Assembly (NCBI GenBank): GCA_023390775.1
Contig: JAEWCF010000032.1
Span: 1 to 47,559, forward strand
From: Bacteroidota bacterium
Lineage (GTDB): Bacteria > Bacteroidota > Bacteroidia > Flavobacteriales > Flavobacteriaceae
Direction of reading: 5' to 3'
Length of the DNA stretch: 47,559 nt
Shown: piece by piece, positions 34,170 to 42,979 of the stretch
How positions within the stretch are numbered: the stretch's first letter is position 1
Layout: every line of letters begins with the position of its first letter
The notes under the pieces: model-generated
The model's input: only the letters and a program-made list of their open reading frames with translations
Told to the model about the DNA's origin: nothing
Databases searched by the model: none
Translations under genes and position numbers: made by a program

Positions 34170-35074
34170 CAGAAGATCAGGTCAAAAATCCGCAGGAACG
34201 GAAGTTTGAACAGCGGAACCGCCATAAAGAGCAACAGGTAGAACAGGCTGAAAAGCGTCGGCTTGCCCTTGTGGAAGGACTGGATGAATGCCGCGCAGGC
34301 CAGCATGGTCGCGAATCCGGGAACGGTCGCAATCGGATAGGTCGTGATGATAAACAGAAGCAAGAACCATTCGCGCCGGCGGTTGAGCCACGAACCGCGT
34401 GGGGCAAGATACGTGATGGCGATCATCCCCTCGATGAAAATGGTCCAGTAGGCCAGGAAAAGCCCGGCCGGTTTGAGCATCGGGTTGGACAGGACGCCGA
34501 TCTGCATCGAAGGATCGGAAGTGGCCAGAAGTTGCATGAAGCTCTGGTAGCCGCCGTAGAGTTCGGTCGTGCCGATTCCCGTGACCACGCTTGTCATTCC
34601 GTGGAAACGCTCATCGGTCAGGCAGGTAAACTCGAAGAAGGAACCGTCGAGGAATTCGGGTGCGAGGAATTTTCCGATCGTCGCATACAAAAAGCAGAAC
34701 CCGATGACCCAACGCGCCAGTTTACGCAACAGCCGCGGCCAATCCTCGTCGTTTTCACGCGCGAACAGCGCAAGGGTGACCGACAGGATCAGAAAGGTGA
34801 AATTGTATTTGTGGTTGGGCAGGTAATGCTGAAGCCCCAACACCAGGTAAAACAGGACGAATGTTGCCGAAATGACCAACCAATAATACGGGCTGAAGGC
34901 GATGCGGCGCACCAACAGGCCCGGCACCACCAAAAGCGGCACGAGCATATCGTCCCACGGGATATCCTGGACGAAAAGAAGCAACAGGATCAATACCATT
35001 TTGAGGCATGTCTCCAGGTAAACATCGCGGTCGCCAAACCAGGCCTCGAGCCTTTCGGTGTATTGCCTTATCAT
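34169..35074 (-). CDS. Unrecognised polytopic membrane protein
   Basis: This is a 301-residue protein with about eight hydrophobic segments and no motif I can assign with confidence. The stretch FLYATIGKFLAPEFLDGSFF near residue 115-150 is weakly reminiscent of the helix pair of HTTM and DoxX-like membrane proteins (small residue, Gly-Lys, then an amphipathic turn with Gly). Three charged clusters (RENDEDWPR, TDERFHG, NRRREW) lie in loops. It is coupled to both neighbours by ATGA overlaps: the small anchored protein upstream (35071) and wzx downstream (34169). I can only say that it belongs to this operon and the membrane. Confidence 0.8.
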   Translation of the reverse strand: MIRQYTERLEAWFGDRDVYLETCLKMVLILLLLFVQDIPWDDMLVPLLVVPGLLVRRIAFSPYYWLVISATFVLFYLVLGLQHYLPNHKYNFTFLILSVTLALFARENDEDWPRLLRKLARWVIGFCFLYATIGKFLAPEFLDGSFFEFTCLTDERFHGMTSVVTGIGTTELYGGYQSFMQLLATSDPSMQIGVLSNPMLKPAGLFLAYWTIFIEGMIAITYLAPRGSWLNRRREWFLLLFIITTYPIATVPGFATMLACAAFIQSFHKGKPTLFSLFYLLLFMAVPLFKLPFLRIFDLIF

Positions 35075-35553
35075 TTGGGGTAGCGGTTAATGGGTACGAG
35101 TGAAACTTTTCTTGTATCGCAGTCAAAAGCGGTCCGGTAAACTACCATATACTTGATTTCCAGATCGGCCAACGGTACGGCCCCGTTTGATTGTTTGTCG
35201 GCGCAGGCCAAAATCTTCCCCGTTGCGGGATCCAGGCACCATTTGGCAGCCGATGCCGCCTTGATGACTTCCGCGAGCCTTTCGTCCGAAGGCATCACGC
35301 GCAGGTAGGCGTCCTGTTCTGAAAAAGAAGGTATGTTCCTGAAATTGACAAAATAACTTCTGCCATTGGCCGATGCATGGAAACCGGCCACCCGGTAGAG
35401 CATCTTGTCCACTTTTCCAAACATCCGCATGCCGCCGCCCATCCACGAGTCCAGGTGGCTGGTGGAGCTCATGACCACGTTGCGCGCAAAAAAGAACAGC
35501 ATCAGCAGCGGGATGAGCCAGAGCGCGTATCGGGAAAAGAAGCCTTTTTTCAT
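35071..35553 (-). CDS. Unrecognised small membrane-anchored protein
   Basis: This is a 160-residue protein. The start ATG 35553 (MKKGFFSRYALWLIPLLMLFF) gives a single N-terminal membrane segment at about 10-28 without a lipobox or obvious signal cleavage site, followed by a soluble domain that would lie outside the cytoplasm. The domain has three cysteines (106, 117, 145), the first two in KWCLDPATGKILACADK, perhaps a disulfide loop. It overlaps rfbB and the polytopic protein gene by 4 bases each. It and the next gene form a two-gene unit of unknown function inside a sugar operon; both may act together. Confidence 0.75.
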   Translation of the reverse strand: MKKGFFSRYALWLIPLLMLFFFARNVVMSSTSHLDSWMGGGMRMFGKVDKMLYRVAGFHASANGRSYFVNFRNIPSFSEQDAYLRVMPSDERLAEVIKAASAAKWCLDPATGKILACADKQSNGAVPLADLEIKYMVVYRTAFDCDTRKVSLVPINRYPK

Positions 35554-36596
35554 TTTCCGTATTGTTTGTCGTAATAATCGGCGTAAGTGCCGCTGGTCAC
35601 GTGCGCGAGCCATTCGGGGTTTGACAAATACCAGTCGATCGTGCGTTCAAGGCCCTCTTCAAAAGTGACCGATGGCGACCATCCGAGTTCGCGGTTGATC
35701 TTGGTCGCGTCGATCGCATACCGCAGGTCGTGGCCCGGCCGGTCGGTGACGTATGTGATCAATTTTTCCGATTCACCATCGGTACGGCCGAGTTTTTTGT
35801 CCATCAATCGGCACAGCAGTTTCACCAGATCGATGTTCTGCCATTCGTTGAAACCGCCGATGTTGTAGGTCTCGTGGTTTTTCCCCTCGTGGAAAACAAG
35901 GTCGATCGCACGCGCGTGGTCTTCCACGAACAGCCAGTCTCGCGTATACTTGCCGTCGCCATAGACCGGAAGCGGCTTGTTGTTGATGATGTTGTTGATG
36001 AACAGCGGAATCAGCTTCTCGGGAAAGTGGTTCGGCCCGTAATTGTTGGAGCAGTTGGTGATCACGTACGGAAGCCCGTATGTTTCGCCATAGGCCCGCA
36101 CGAAATGGTCCGATGCTGCCTTGGACGCCGAATACGGCGAGTTGGGAGCGTAAGGCGTTTCCTCGGTAAAAAGCCCGGTTTCGCCCAGAGTTCCATAGAC
36201 CTCATCGGTGGAAATGTGGTAAAAACGCTTGCCGGAGAAATCCTCCCAATGTTTGCGGCATGCGTTGAGCAAATTCATTGTGCCGATGACATTTGTACGT
36301 ACAAACGCAAGAGGATCCGTAATGGAACGGTCCACGTGGGATTCGGCGGCGAGGTGGATTACCCCATCAAATTTGTGTTCGGCGAATAGGGAATCGATGA
36401 AAATTTCATCATTGATGTCTCCCTTTACAAAAGTGTAATTGGTCGCGTCCTCGATATCGGCGATGTTTTCCAGGTTGCCCGCGTAGGTCAACAGGTCAAG
36501 GTTGACGATGCCGTATTGCGGATACTGCGTCACCATGCGGCGCACGACATGTGAACCTATGAAACCCGCACCACCTGTGATGAGTAGCTTTTTCAT
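35550..36596 (-). CDS. rfbB: dTDP-glucose 4,6-dehydratase
   Basis: This is a 348-residue short-chain dehydrogenase/reductase. It has the NAD loop TGGAGFIGSH (7-16), HLAAESHVDRSI (81-92), HISTDEVYG with catalytic Thr130-Asp131-Glu132, YSASK (Tyr155, Lys159) and NNYGPNHFPEKLIPLFI, which mark RfbB rather than other epimerases. It produces dTDP-4-keto-6-deoxyglucose. No rfbA, rfbC or rfbD is in the window, so the remaining steps to rhamnose or another 6-deoxy sugar must be encoded elsewhere. The start is ATG 36596, one base from the wbpO stop; the five extra upstream codons are not needed. Confidence 0.94.
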   Translation of the reverse strand: MKKLLITGGAGFIGSHVVRRMVTQYPQYGIVNLDLLTYAGNLENIADIEDATNYTFVKGDINDEIFIDSLFAEHKFDGVIHLAAESHVDRSITDPLAFVRTNVIGTMNLLNACRKHWEDFSGKRFYHISTDEVYGTLGETGLFTEETPYAPNSPYSASKAASDHFVRAYGETYGLPYVITNCSNNYGPNHFPEKLIPLFINNIINNKPLPVYGDGKYTRDWLFVEDHARAIDLVFHEGKNHETYNIGGFNEWQNIDLVKLLCRLMDKKLGRTDGESEKLITYVTDRPGHDLRYAIDATKINRELGWSPSVTFEEGLERTIDWYLSNPEWLAHVTSGTYADYYDKQYGK

Positions 36597-36597
36597 A

Positions 36598-37875
<1,278 letters not shown>

Positions 37876-37878
37876 AAT

Positions 37879-39270
37879 TTAGGAACCTATCGATTGGTAT
37901 ACAAATCCTATTTGGGACAGTTTCCTACCGTCGAGCAGGTTGCGGCCGTCAAAGACAAAGGCCGGTTTTTGCATATTGTCGTAAATGTGTTGCCAATCCA
38001 GTTCGCGGAACTCGTCCCACTCGGTCAGCACGGCAACGGCATGGGCGTTGTGGCAAGCCTCGTATGCGCTGTCAAAAGATTCGACGTTTTTGCGGTTCTC
38101 TTCGGCCGTGCGCGTGCCCAGGTAATTCAGGTCGGAAAGGATCTGCTCGCAAGAAACCTTCGGGTCGTAGACGGCGATGGTCGCGAGTTCGTTGATCAGG
38201 TCGTCGGCCACATAAATGGCTGCGGATTCGCGGGTGTCGTTGGTGTCCTTCTTGAAAGCCCAGCCAAGGAAGGCAATTTTTTTGTCGGCGACGGTATTGT
38301 AAAGCGTCGTGACGATATTTTTGGAGAAACGCCTCTTCTGATGGTCGTTCATGATGATGACCTGTTCCCAGTAATCGGCGACTTCGTTTAGACCGAATGA
38401 TTTCGCGATGTACACCAGGTTGAGGATATCTTTCTGGAAGCACGATCCGCCGAATCCGACGGATGCCTTCAGGAATTTGGGCCCGATGCGGCTGTCCATC
38501 CCGATGGCGCGCGCCACCTCGTTGACATCGGCGCCGGTCTTTTCGCAAAGTTCGGAAAGTGCGTTGATCGAAGAGACGCGCTGAGCCAAAAAGGCGTTCG
38601 CGGTGAGTTTTGAGAGTTCGGAAGACCAGACATTGGTCGTGAGGATGCGGTCCCTGTCAACCCAGTTCGCGTATACATCGGCAAGCGCGTTGATGGCCTT
38701 CTGTCCTTCGGGCGTCGTGTCGCCGCCGATCAGGACTCGGTCGGGATTGAGCAGGTCTTCCACGGCGGTACCTTCGGCGAGAAACTCGGGATTTGAAAGT
38801 ATTTGGAACTGGACGCCGTTGCCGGTGTTGTCCAAAATGCTCTTGATGGCCTCCGCAGTGCGGACGGGAAGCGTCGATTTTTCCACGACGATCTTGTCGT
38901 CCTTGGCAATGCGGGCGATCTGCCTCGCGCAGAGTTCGATGTGCTTGAGGTCGGCGGCCATGCCCTTGCCCGAACCATAGGTCTTGGTGGGCGTGTTCAC
39001 CGAAATGAAGATCAGTTGAGCCTCATGGATCGCCTTGTCCACATCGGTTGAAAAAAACAGGTTACGGCCACGCGCCTCGGCGACGATTTCGCTGAGCCCG
39101 GGCTCGTATATGGGAATGTTAGTGACATTGGGATCGTTCCAGGCGGCGATGCGCTTTTCATTGAGGTCCACGACGGTAACATCGATATCGAGGCATTTTT
39201 GCGCGATCACGGCCATGGTGGGCCCGCCAACGTATCCGGCACCGATGCAGCAAATCTTGGTAATTTTCAT
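37879..39270 (-). CDS. ugd: UDP-glucose 6-dehydrogenase
   Basis: This is a 463-residue enzyme of the long, animal-like Ugd type. It shows CCIGAGYVGGPTMAVIA (7-23), ISVNTPTKTYG, VEKSTLPVRTAE, NPEFLAEGTAVEDL (160-173) and catalytic GFGGSCFQKD with Cys277. It oxidises UDP-glucose twice to UDP-glucuronate. The start is ATG 39270 (MKITKICCIG); the 42 bp gap before it holds a TATATTTG box, so it may have its own promoter. It sits between the WbpP-type epimerase and the WbpO-type dehydrogenase, making three linked steps for two uronic acids. Confidence 0.94.
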   Translation of the reverse strand: MKITKICCIGAGYVGGPTMAVIAQKCLDIDVTVVDLNEKRIAAWNDPNVTNIPIYEPGLSEIVAEARGRNLFFSTDVDKAIHEAQLIFISVNTPTKTYGSGKGMAADLKHIELCARQIARIAKDDKIVVEKSTLPVRTAEAIKSILDNTGNGVQFQILSNPEFLAEGTAVEDLLNPDRVLIGGDTTPEGQKAINALADVYANWVDRDRILTTNVWSSELSKLTANAFLAQRVSSINALSELCEKTGADVNEVARAIGMDSRIGPKFLKASVGFGGSCFQKDILNLVYIAKSFGLNEVADYWEQVIIMNDHQKRRFSKNIVTTLYNTVADKKIAFLGWAFKKDTNDTRESAAIYVADDLINELATIAVYDPKVSCEQILSDLNYLGTRTAEENRKNVESFDSAYEACHNAHAVAVLTEWDEFRELDWQHIYDNMQKPAFVFDGRNLLDGRKLSQIGFVYQSIGS

Positions 39271-39288
39271 CTGAATCAATTCTGGATG

Positions 39289-39296
39289 CAAATATA
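39289..39296 (-). promoter_or_regulatory. Putative -7 promoter element before ugd
   Basis: On the minus strand TATATTTG is a full TAnnTTTG match ending 18 bases before the ugd ATG, the distance also seen for the second wza. No TTTG stands at the expected -33 place; the region instead holds an inverted repeat CGCTAGCCTAGCG overlapping the previous stop codon. Confidence 0.45.
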
Positions 39297-39312
39297 GTTT
39301 TTTCCCGCTAGG

Positions 39313-40287
39313 CTAGCGCAGGTTTTCCCAGTACCATCGCACGGCCTCGCGAAGCCCTTCCCTGAACGAATAACGAGGCTCGTAACCCAGCATCTGCCGG
39401 GCCTTTTCAACGCTTGCCAGTGAATGCGGGATGTCCCCTGCCCTGGCCGGCCCGTGTATCGGTTCCACCTGGGCGATGTCCTCGTCATATTCGGAGAGGA
39501 ATTCCCGCAGGAGCGCGACCAGGTCATTGAGCGTATTGCGGTCGCCGAAAGCGGTGTTGTAGACCGTGTTGACGGCTTCGGGATTGGTCGTGGTCATGGC
39601 CAGTTCGTTCATCTGGACCACGTTGTCGATGTAGGTAAAATCGCGGGAATGATTGCCGTCGCCATTGATCACCGGGCTTTCGCCTTTCATCAGCTGCGAA
39701 ACGAATTTCGGGATAACCGCCGCGTACGCCCCGTTGGGATCCTGCCTGCGGCCAAAAACATTGAAATAACGCAGGCCAATGCACTGCAGGCCGTAGGTCT
39801 TGGCAAAGATATCGGCGTAGAGTTCGTTGACGTATTTGGTGATCGCGTAGGGCGAAAGCGGTTTGCCGATGCGGTCCTCGACCTTGGGAAGCTCTTTTGA
39901 ATCGCCGTAAGTCGAAGAGCTTGCCGCATACACGAAGCGCTTGACCTTCGCATCGCGGGCGGCCACGAGCATGTTCAGGAAGCCGGATACGTTCACCTCG
40001 TTGCTGGTCACGGGGTCATTGATGGACCTGGGCACCGACCCCAAAGCCGCCTGGTGGAGCACGAAATCGCATCCGCGGACGGCATACGCGCAATCGTCCG
40101 GATTGCGGATGTCGCCCTCGATCAGCGTGAAATCAGGGTTGAATTCAAAGGAAGCCAGGTTGTGCCGGTGGCCCGTCGCAAAATTGTCCAGGCATCGCAC
40201 CCGGTAACCTTTGTTGAGAAAATGCTCGCAAAGATTTGAGCCGATAAATCCCGCGCCGCCTGTGATGAGTATGGTTTGTTGAGGCAT
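39313..40287 (-). CDS. wbpP: UDP-GlcNAc(A) 4-epimerase (WbpP/TviC type)
   Basis: This is a 324-residue SDR epimerase: TGGAGFIGSNLCEHFL (9-24), DNFATGH (34-40), QAALGSVPRSINDP (79-92), AASSSTYGDS (Ser123-125) and YAITK (Tyr147, Lys151). The ALGSVPRS and YFNVFGRRQDPNGAYAAVIP strings are typical of WbpP and TviC, which convert UDP-GlcNAc and UDP-GalNAc or their uronic forms. It is the first gene after the heptamer-repeat spacer 40288-40507 and starts at ATG 40287. No clear promoter box stands directly before it. Confidence 0.92.
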   Translation of the reverse strand: MPQQTILITGGAGFIGSNLCEHFLNKGYRVRCLDNFATGHRHNLASFEFNPDFTLIEGDIRNPDDCAYAVRGCDFVLHQAALGSVPRSINDPVTSNEVNVSGFLNMLVAARDAKVKRFVYAASSSTYGDSKELPKVEDRIGKPLSPYAITKYVNELYADIFAKTYGLQCIGLRYFNVFGRRQDPNGAYAAVIPKFVSQLMKGESPVINGDGNHSRDFTYIDNVVQMNELAMTTTNPEAVNTVYNTAFGDRNTLNDLVALLREFLSEYDEDIAQVEPIHGPARAGDIPHSLASVEKARQMLGYEPRYSFREGLREAVRWYWENLR

Positions 40288-40297
40288 GGTTGGTTTT

Positions 40298-40353
40298 GGG
40301 TTGTGGGTTATGGGTTCTGGGTTGTGGGTTATGGGTTGTGGGTTATGGGTTAT
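40298..40353 (+). repeat. Heptamer array GGGTTNT x8
   Basis: Eight consecutive 7-base units fit GGGTTNT, where N is G, A or C and A is the most common. The array begins 11 bases from the wbpP start codon, so on the minus strand it fills the untranslated region just before that gene. Confidence 0.9.
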
Positions 40354-40358
40354 GAGAA

Positions 40359-40379
40359 AGCTGTCAGCTGTCAGCTATC
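40359..40379 (+). repeat. Heptamer array AGCTGTC x3
   Basis: Two copies of AGCTGTC and one AGCTATC stand in a row. The same family, in the form AGCTGAC/AGCTGAT, recurs at 44837-44857 and 44984-45011 on the far side of wza/wzc/recR. Confidence 0.8.
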
Positions 40380-40451
40380 ACTATTGATAGGGTCGAATCT
40401 GAGCGCCATTACTCCAGTTGGTCGTTCTGTTCGACTGCCGCCTCGGGGCAA

Positions 40452-40504
40452 AATTTATAATTTATAATTTATAATTTATAATCTATAATTTATAATTTAT
40501 AATT
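40452..40504 (+). repeat. Heptamer array AATTTAT x7
   Basis: Seven consecutive units AATTTAT (fifth unit AATCTAT) are followed by a partial AATT. The array begins 3 bases past the wzc copy 2 stop codon, so it forms the immediate 3' untranslated region of that operon. It is pure AT apart from one C. Confidence 0.9.
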
Positions 40505-40507
40505 CCC

Positions 40508-42976
40508 TTATCCTCGTCGGCTAAACCTCCTGACCAGTTTCTGCCAAATCCCACGCGGTTCCTCGTCGTCGTGATAGCCCTGGGCATAGGTTCCGTAACC
40601 GTAGCCGTAGCCGTAACCGTAGCCGTAACCATATCCCGAACCGTATTTGGCCTTGTTCTCGAAACCGTTGAAAACAATGCTGATATTGTTGAGCTCACCG
40701 CGCTTGTGGCGGTTGTTCAGGAGCGTGATCATGTCTTTTTTGGTGTAGTTCTGGCGCATGATGTAGAGCGTGACATCGGCGTACTGGGCGAGTTCAATGG
40801 CATCCGATACCAATCCCACCGGCGGCGTATCCAGGATGATGTAATCGTATCGGGAACGCAATTCGTCCATAAACTGGTCCATCGCCTCGCTGATCAAAAG
40901 CTCCGAAGGATTGGGCGGGATCGGCCCCGAAGTAATCACGTCAAGATGGGGAATATGCGTCGGCTGTACGACCTGGTCCAATGTTTTTTGCCCGATCAGG
41001 TAATTGACGACCCCGTTGTCGTTGCGAATGTTGAAATCGTCAAAAATCTTGGGCTTGCGCAAATCGAGGCCGACGATGACGCTCTTTCGCTCGCTCATGG
41101 CGAAAACGGTCGCTATGTTGATGGAGCAGAAAGTCTTGCCCTCGCCCGAAATGGAAGAGGTCAGCATCAGGGTCCGGGAACCCGTGGTGCTCTGCTTCTT
41201 GTACAAAAACTGCAGCGAGGAACGGATGGCGCGGAATGATTCCGCCAGGGCCGATTTGGGCTTTTCAAAAACCGAAAGGTTCGAACGATTGTGCTTTACG
41301 CCCACCACACCGATGATCGGGATCTTGGTCAGCTTGAGGATGTCATCGGTGTTGAGGATCGCGTTCTCGATGAAGAAGATCCCAAAAACGAACATCAGCG
41401 GCACGAGTAGCCCCAGAAAAAACGCCAGTATATAGTTGACGCTTGTGTTGGGACCGATGAGGCCCTTGCCAATATCCTTCGCCGGATCGATAAACTGGAC
41501 ATCCGCGAGGTTTGCGGCGCGGACTATTGCGGCTTCCTGCCGCTTGGCCAGGAAAGTATTGAAAACATTGTCGGTCAAGGCATAGCGGCCCTGGATTTTC
41601 AGGTATTCCTGCCTGTCCGACGGCAACGCGCTGATTTCGCCCTCGAGTGAGGCCGCACGAGAATTCACCATGGACAGATCATATTCGATGGGGCCGCGTG
41701 CGGTGCGGATATTTTCGATCAGGACCCGGCGCAGCGCCTCTATCCGGCTGTCAAAATCGCGAAACCGCTGCTCGCTCTTGATTGTGTAGGCCAGACGCGC
41801 TCGCTCTGTGGACAGGTCGATGAGCTTGGTGACGTTCGAGTTGATGTTCGGGTCGTCGATACCCGCGACGGCCGGAGCCGGCAATTTGGAAAAATCGCTG
41901 GTCTTTTGCAGGTAATCGGTAAGACTGGCGAGGTATTTCAATTTGCGCTGCAGTTCGTCGCGCTGGGTTTCGTATTCCAGCAATCGGGCGGAAAACTGGG
42001 TTCCGTCCCCCTCGATCTGGGTGATGTCGCGCCCGCGGGAGAAGTCCTTGATCTCATCTTCGGACGCCTTTCTCTGCTTTTCAAGATCCGCAAGCGTCTC
42101 GTCGATAAAGGCAATGGTGTTGTTCGCAAATTGGTTCTTGCGGTCCAGTTGCATCTTGATCAGCGTCTTCACGGTCATGTTCAGGTAATCGACCAGGCGG
42201 GCCTTATTGGTTCCCTGCAGGGACAGCATGATGATGGAGGCGGCTTTCTCGTCGATATCGGTCTTGATGCCTTGATAACGTTGCACCACGTCGTCAAAAT
42301 TCCGGAAGCGGACCATGTATTCCTGGCCCACGATGCCCTCGGCACTTTCCGAAAGGTCGATCCGCATGTTCAAAAACGGAAGGGAAATGTCCTGGCCAAA
42401 GCGGTATTTGCGGATGAATTCGCCTGCCGCAACCGATGCGTGGCCCCGGCTTCCCTTGTTGTAGTTGATGACCTCGACCGTTGGTGAATCAAAAGCCATC
42501 GTCAGTTGGTATTCGCGGCCGTTGAGCACCTTGATCCGGATGAGTTTGTCGAGCGCCTGGCCCTTGTCCTTGTCCGGCGTTACGTAAAAGGGAATTTCAC
42601 CGTATACGTCCCGGATGTAATATTCATCCTGCTTGAGGTAATCGATGAAATAATTGAGCGTGTCGACTACCTTTTCATTGTGCGAGCGCGAACGGATGGT
42701 CGAGGCGATGTTCTGTACCTGGTCGCTGGTTCCGCCCCAATTAAAGACCAGGCTGGTATTGCTCGTAAAAAAGGGGTTGTTTTCTTCCTTTACCGCGATC
42801 GTGGTTTCCATCGCGTAAATTTTTTCCTTGCGGACATTGACCTGGTGCGCGATCACGAAAGCAATGATCAGGCTCGCCAAAAACCATTTCCAGTAGCTGG
42901 CCGTCTTGATCAGGAAGCCCTTGAAATCAAAATTGTTGTGGGATTCCAAAAAACCGAAGTCTTTGTTGTCGAGCAT
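40508..42976 (-). CDS. wzc: Wzc-type polysaccharide co-polymerase and tyrosine autokinase (copy 2)
   Basis: This is an 822-residue inner-membrane protein. The first membrane segment (WKWFLASLIIAFVIAH) is at about 33-48, then a long periplasmic domain with coiled coils, a second membrane segment near 510-530 and a BY-kinase domain. Walker A (TSSISGEGKT) is near residue 614 and Walker A' reads VGLDLRKPKIF. The tail has seven Tyr-Gly pairs plus additional tyrosines, then a basic end. It forms an operon with the Wza gene 3 bp upstream. It is clearly paralogous to the kinase at 14415-16805 but diverged in the periplasmic part, so the two probably handle different polymers or assemblies. No second phosphatase gene is nearby. 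Confidence 0.93.
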   Translation of the reverse strand: MLDNKDFGFLESHNNFDFKGFLIKTASYWKWFLASLIIAFVIAHQVNVRKEKIYAMETTIAVKEENNPFFTSNTSLVFNWGGTSDQVQNIASTIRSRSHNEKVVDTLNYFIDYLKQDEYYIRDVYGEIPFYVTPDKDKGQALDKLIRIKVLNGREYQLTMAFDSPTVEVINYNKGSRGHASVAAGEFIRKYRFGQDISLPFLNMRIDLSESAEGIVGQEYMVRFRNFDDVVQRYQGIKTDIDEKAASIIMLSLQGTNKARLVDYLNMTVKTLIKMQLDRKNQFANNTIAFIDETLADLEKQRKASEDEIKDFSRGRDITQIEGDGTQFSARLLEYETQRDELQRKLKYLASLTDYLQKTSDFSKLPAPAVAGIDDPNINSNVTKLIDLSTERARLAYTIKSEQRFRDFDSRIEALRRVLIENIRTARGPIEYDLSMVNSRAASLEGEISALPSDRQEYLKIQGRYALTDNVFNTFLAKRQEAAIVRAANLADVQFIDPAKDIGKGLIGPNTSVNYILAFFLGLLVPLMFVFGIFFIENAILNTDDILKLTKIPIIGVVGVKHNRSNLSVFEKPKSALAESFRAIRSSLQFLYKKQSTTGSRTLMLTSSISGEGKTFCSINIATVFAMSERKSVIVGLDLRKPKIFDDFNIRNDNGVVNYLIGQKTLDQVVQPTHIPHLDVITSGPIPPNPSELLISEAMDQFMDELRSRYDYIILDTPPVGLVSDAIELAQYADVTLYIMRQNYTKKDMITLLNNRHKRGELNNISIVFNGFENKAKYGSGYGYGYGYGYGYGYGTYAQGYHDDEEPRGIWQKLVRRFSRRG
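40592..40633 (-). repeat. Hexanucleotide repeat encoding (Tyr-Gly)7 in Wzc copy 2
   Basis: Seven six-base units encode Tyr-Gly, followed by TYAQGYHDD. Codon usage in the units (mostly TACGGC and TACGGT) differs from that of copy 1, suggesting independent expansion or later drift rather than a recent copy. Confidence 0.88.
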
Positions 42977-42979
42977 AAG

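Larger units (their letters stand above)
40288..40507. repeat. Intergenic spacer built mainly of heptanucleotide tandem repeats
   Basis: Between wbpP and wzc copy 2 lie three unrelated heptamer arrays. GGGTTNT occurs eight times in a row at 40298-40353. AGCTGTC/AGCTATC occurs three times at 40359-40379. AATTTAT occurs seven times (one unit AATCTAT) at 40452-40500. The stretch 40380-40451 between them is non-repetitive and loosely resembles, in reverse orientation, the 53 bp repeat near 44511 (CCCGAG, CGAA and GGAGTAA in the same order). No open frame of note and no confident terminator is present, although the AT array could unwind or pause transcription after wzc. Confidence 0.85.

Noticed and set aside
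39303..39318. Inverted repeat CGCTAGCCTAGCG as terminator of wbpP
   Set aside because: A perfect arm leaves a one-base loop and no T run follows on the minus strand; it may be an operator, but nothing supports that.
40298..40504. CRISPR-like array
   Set aside because: Units are 7 bases without spacers and no cas gene is present; these are simple tandem repeats.
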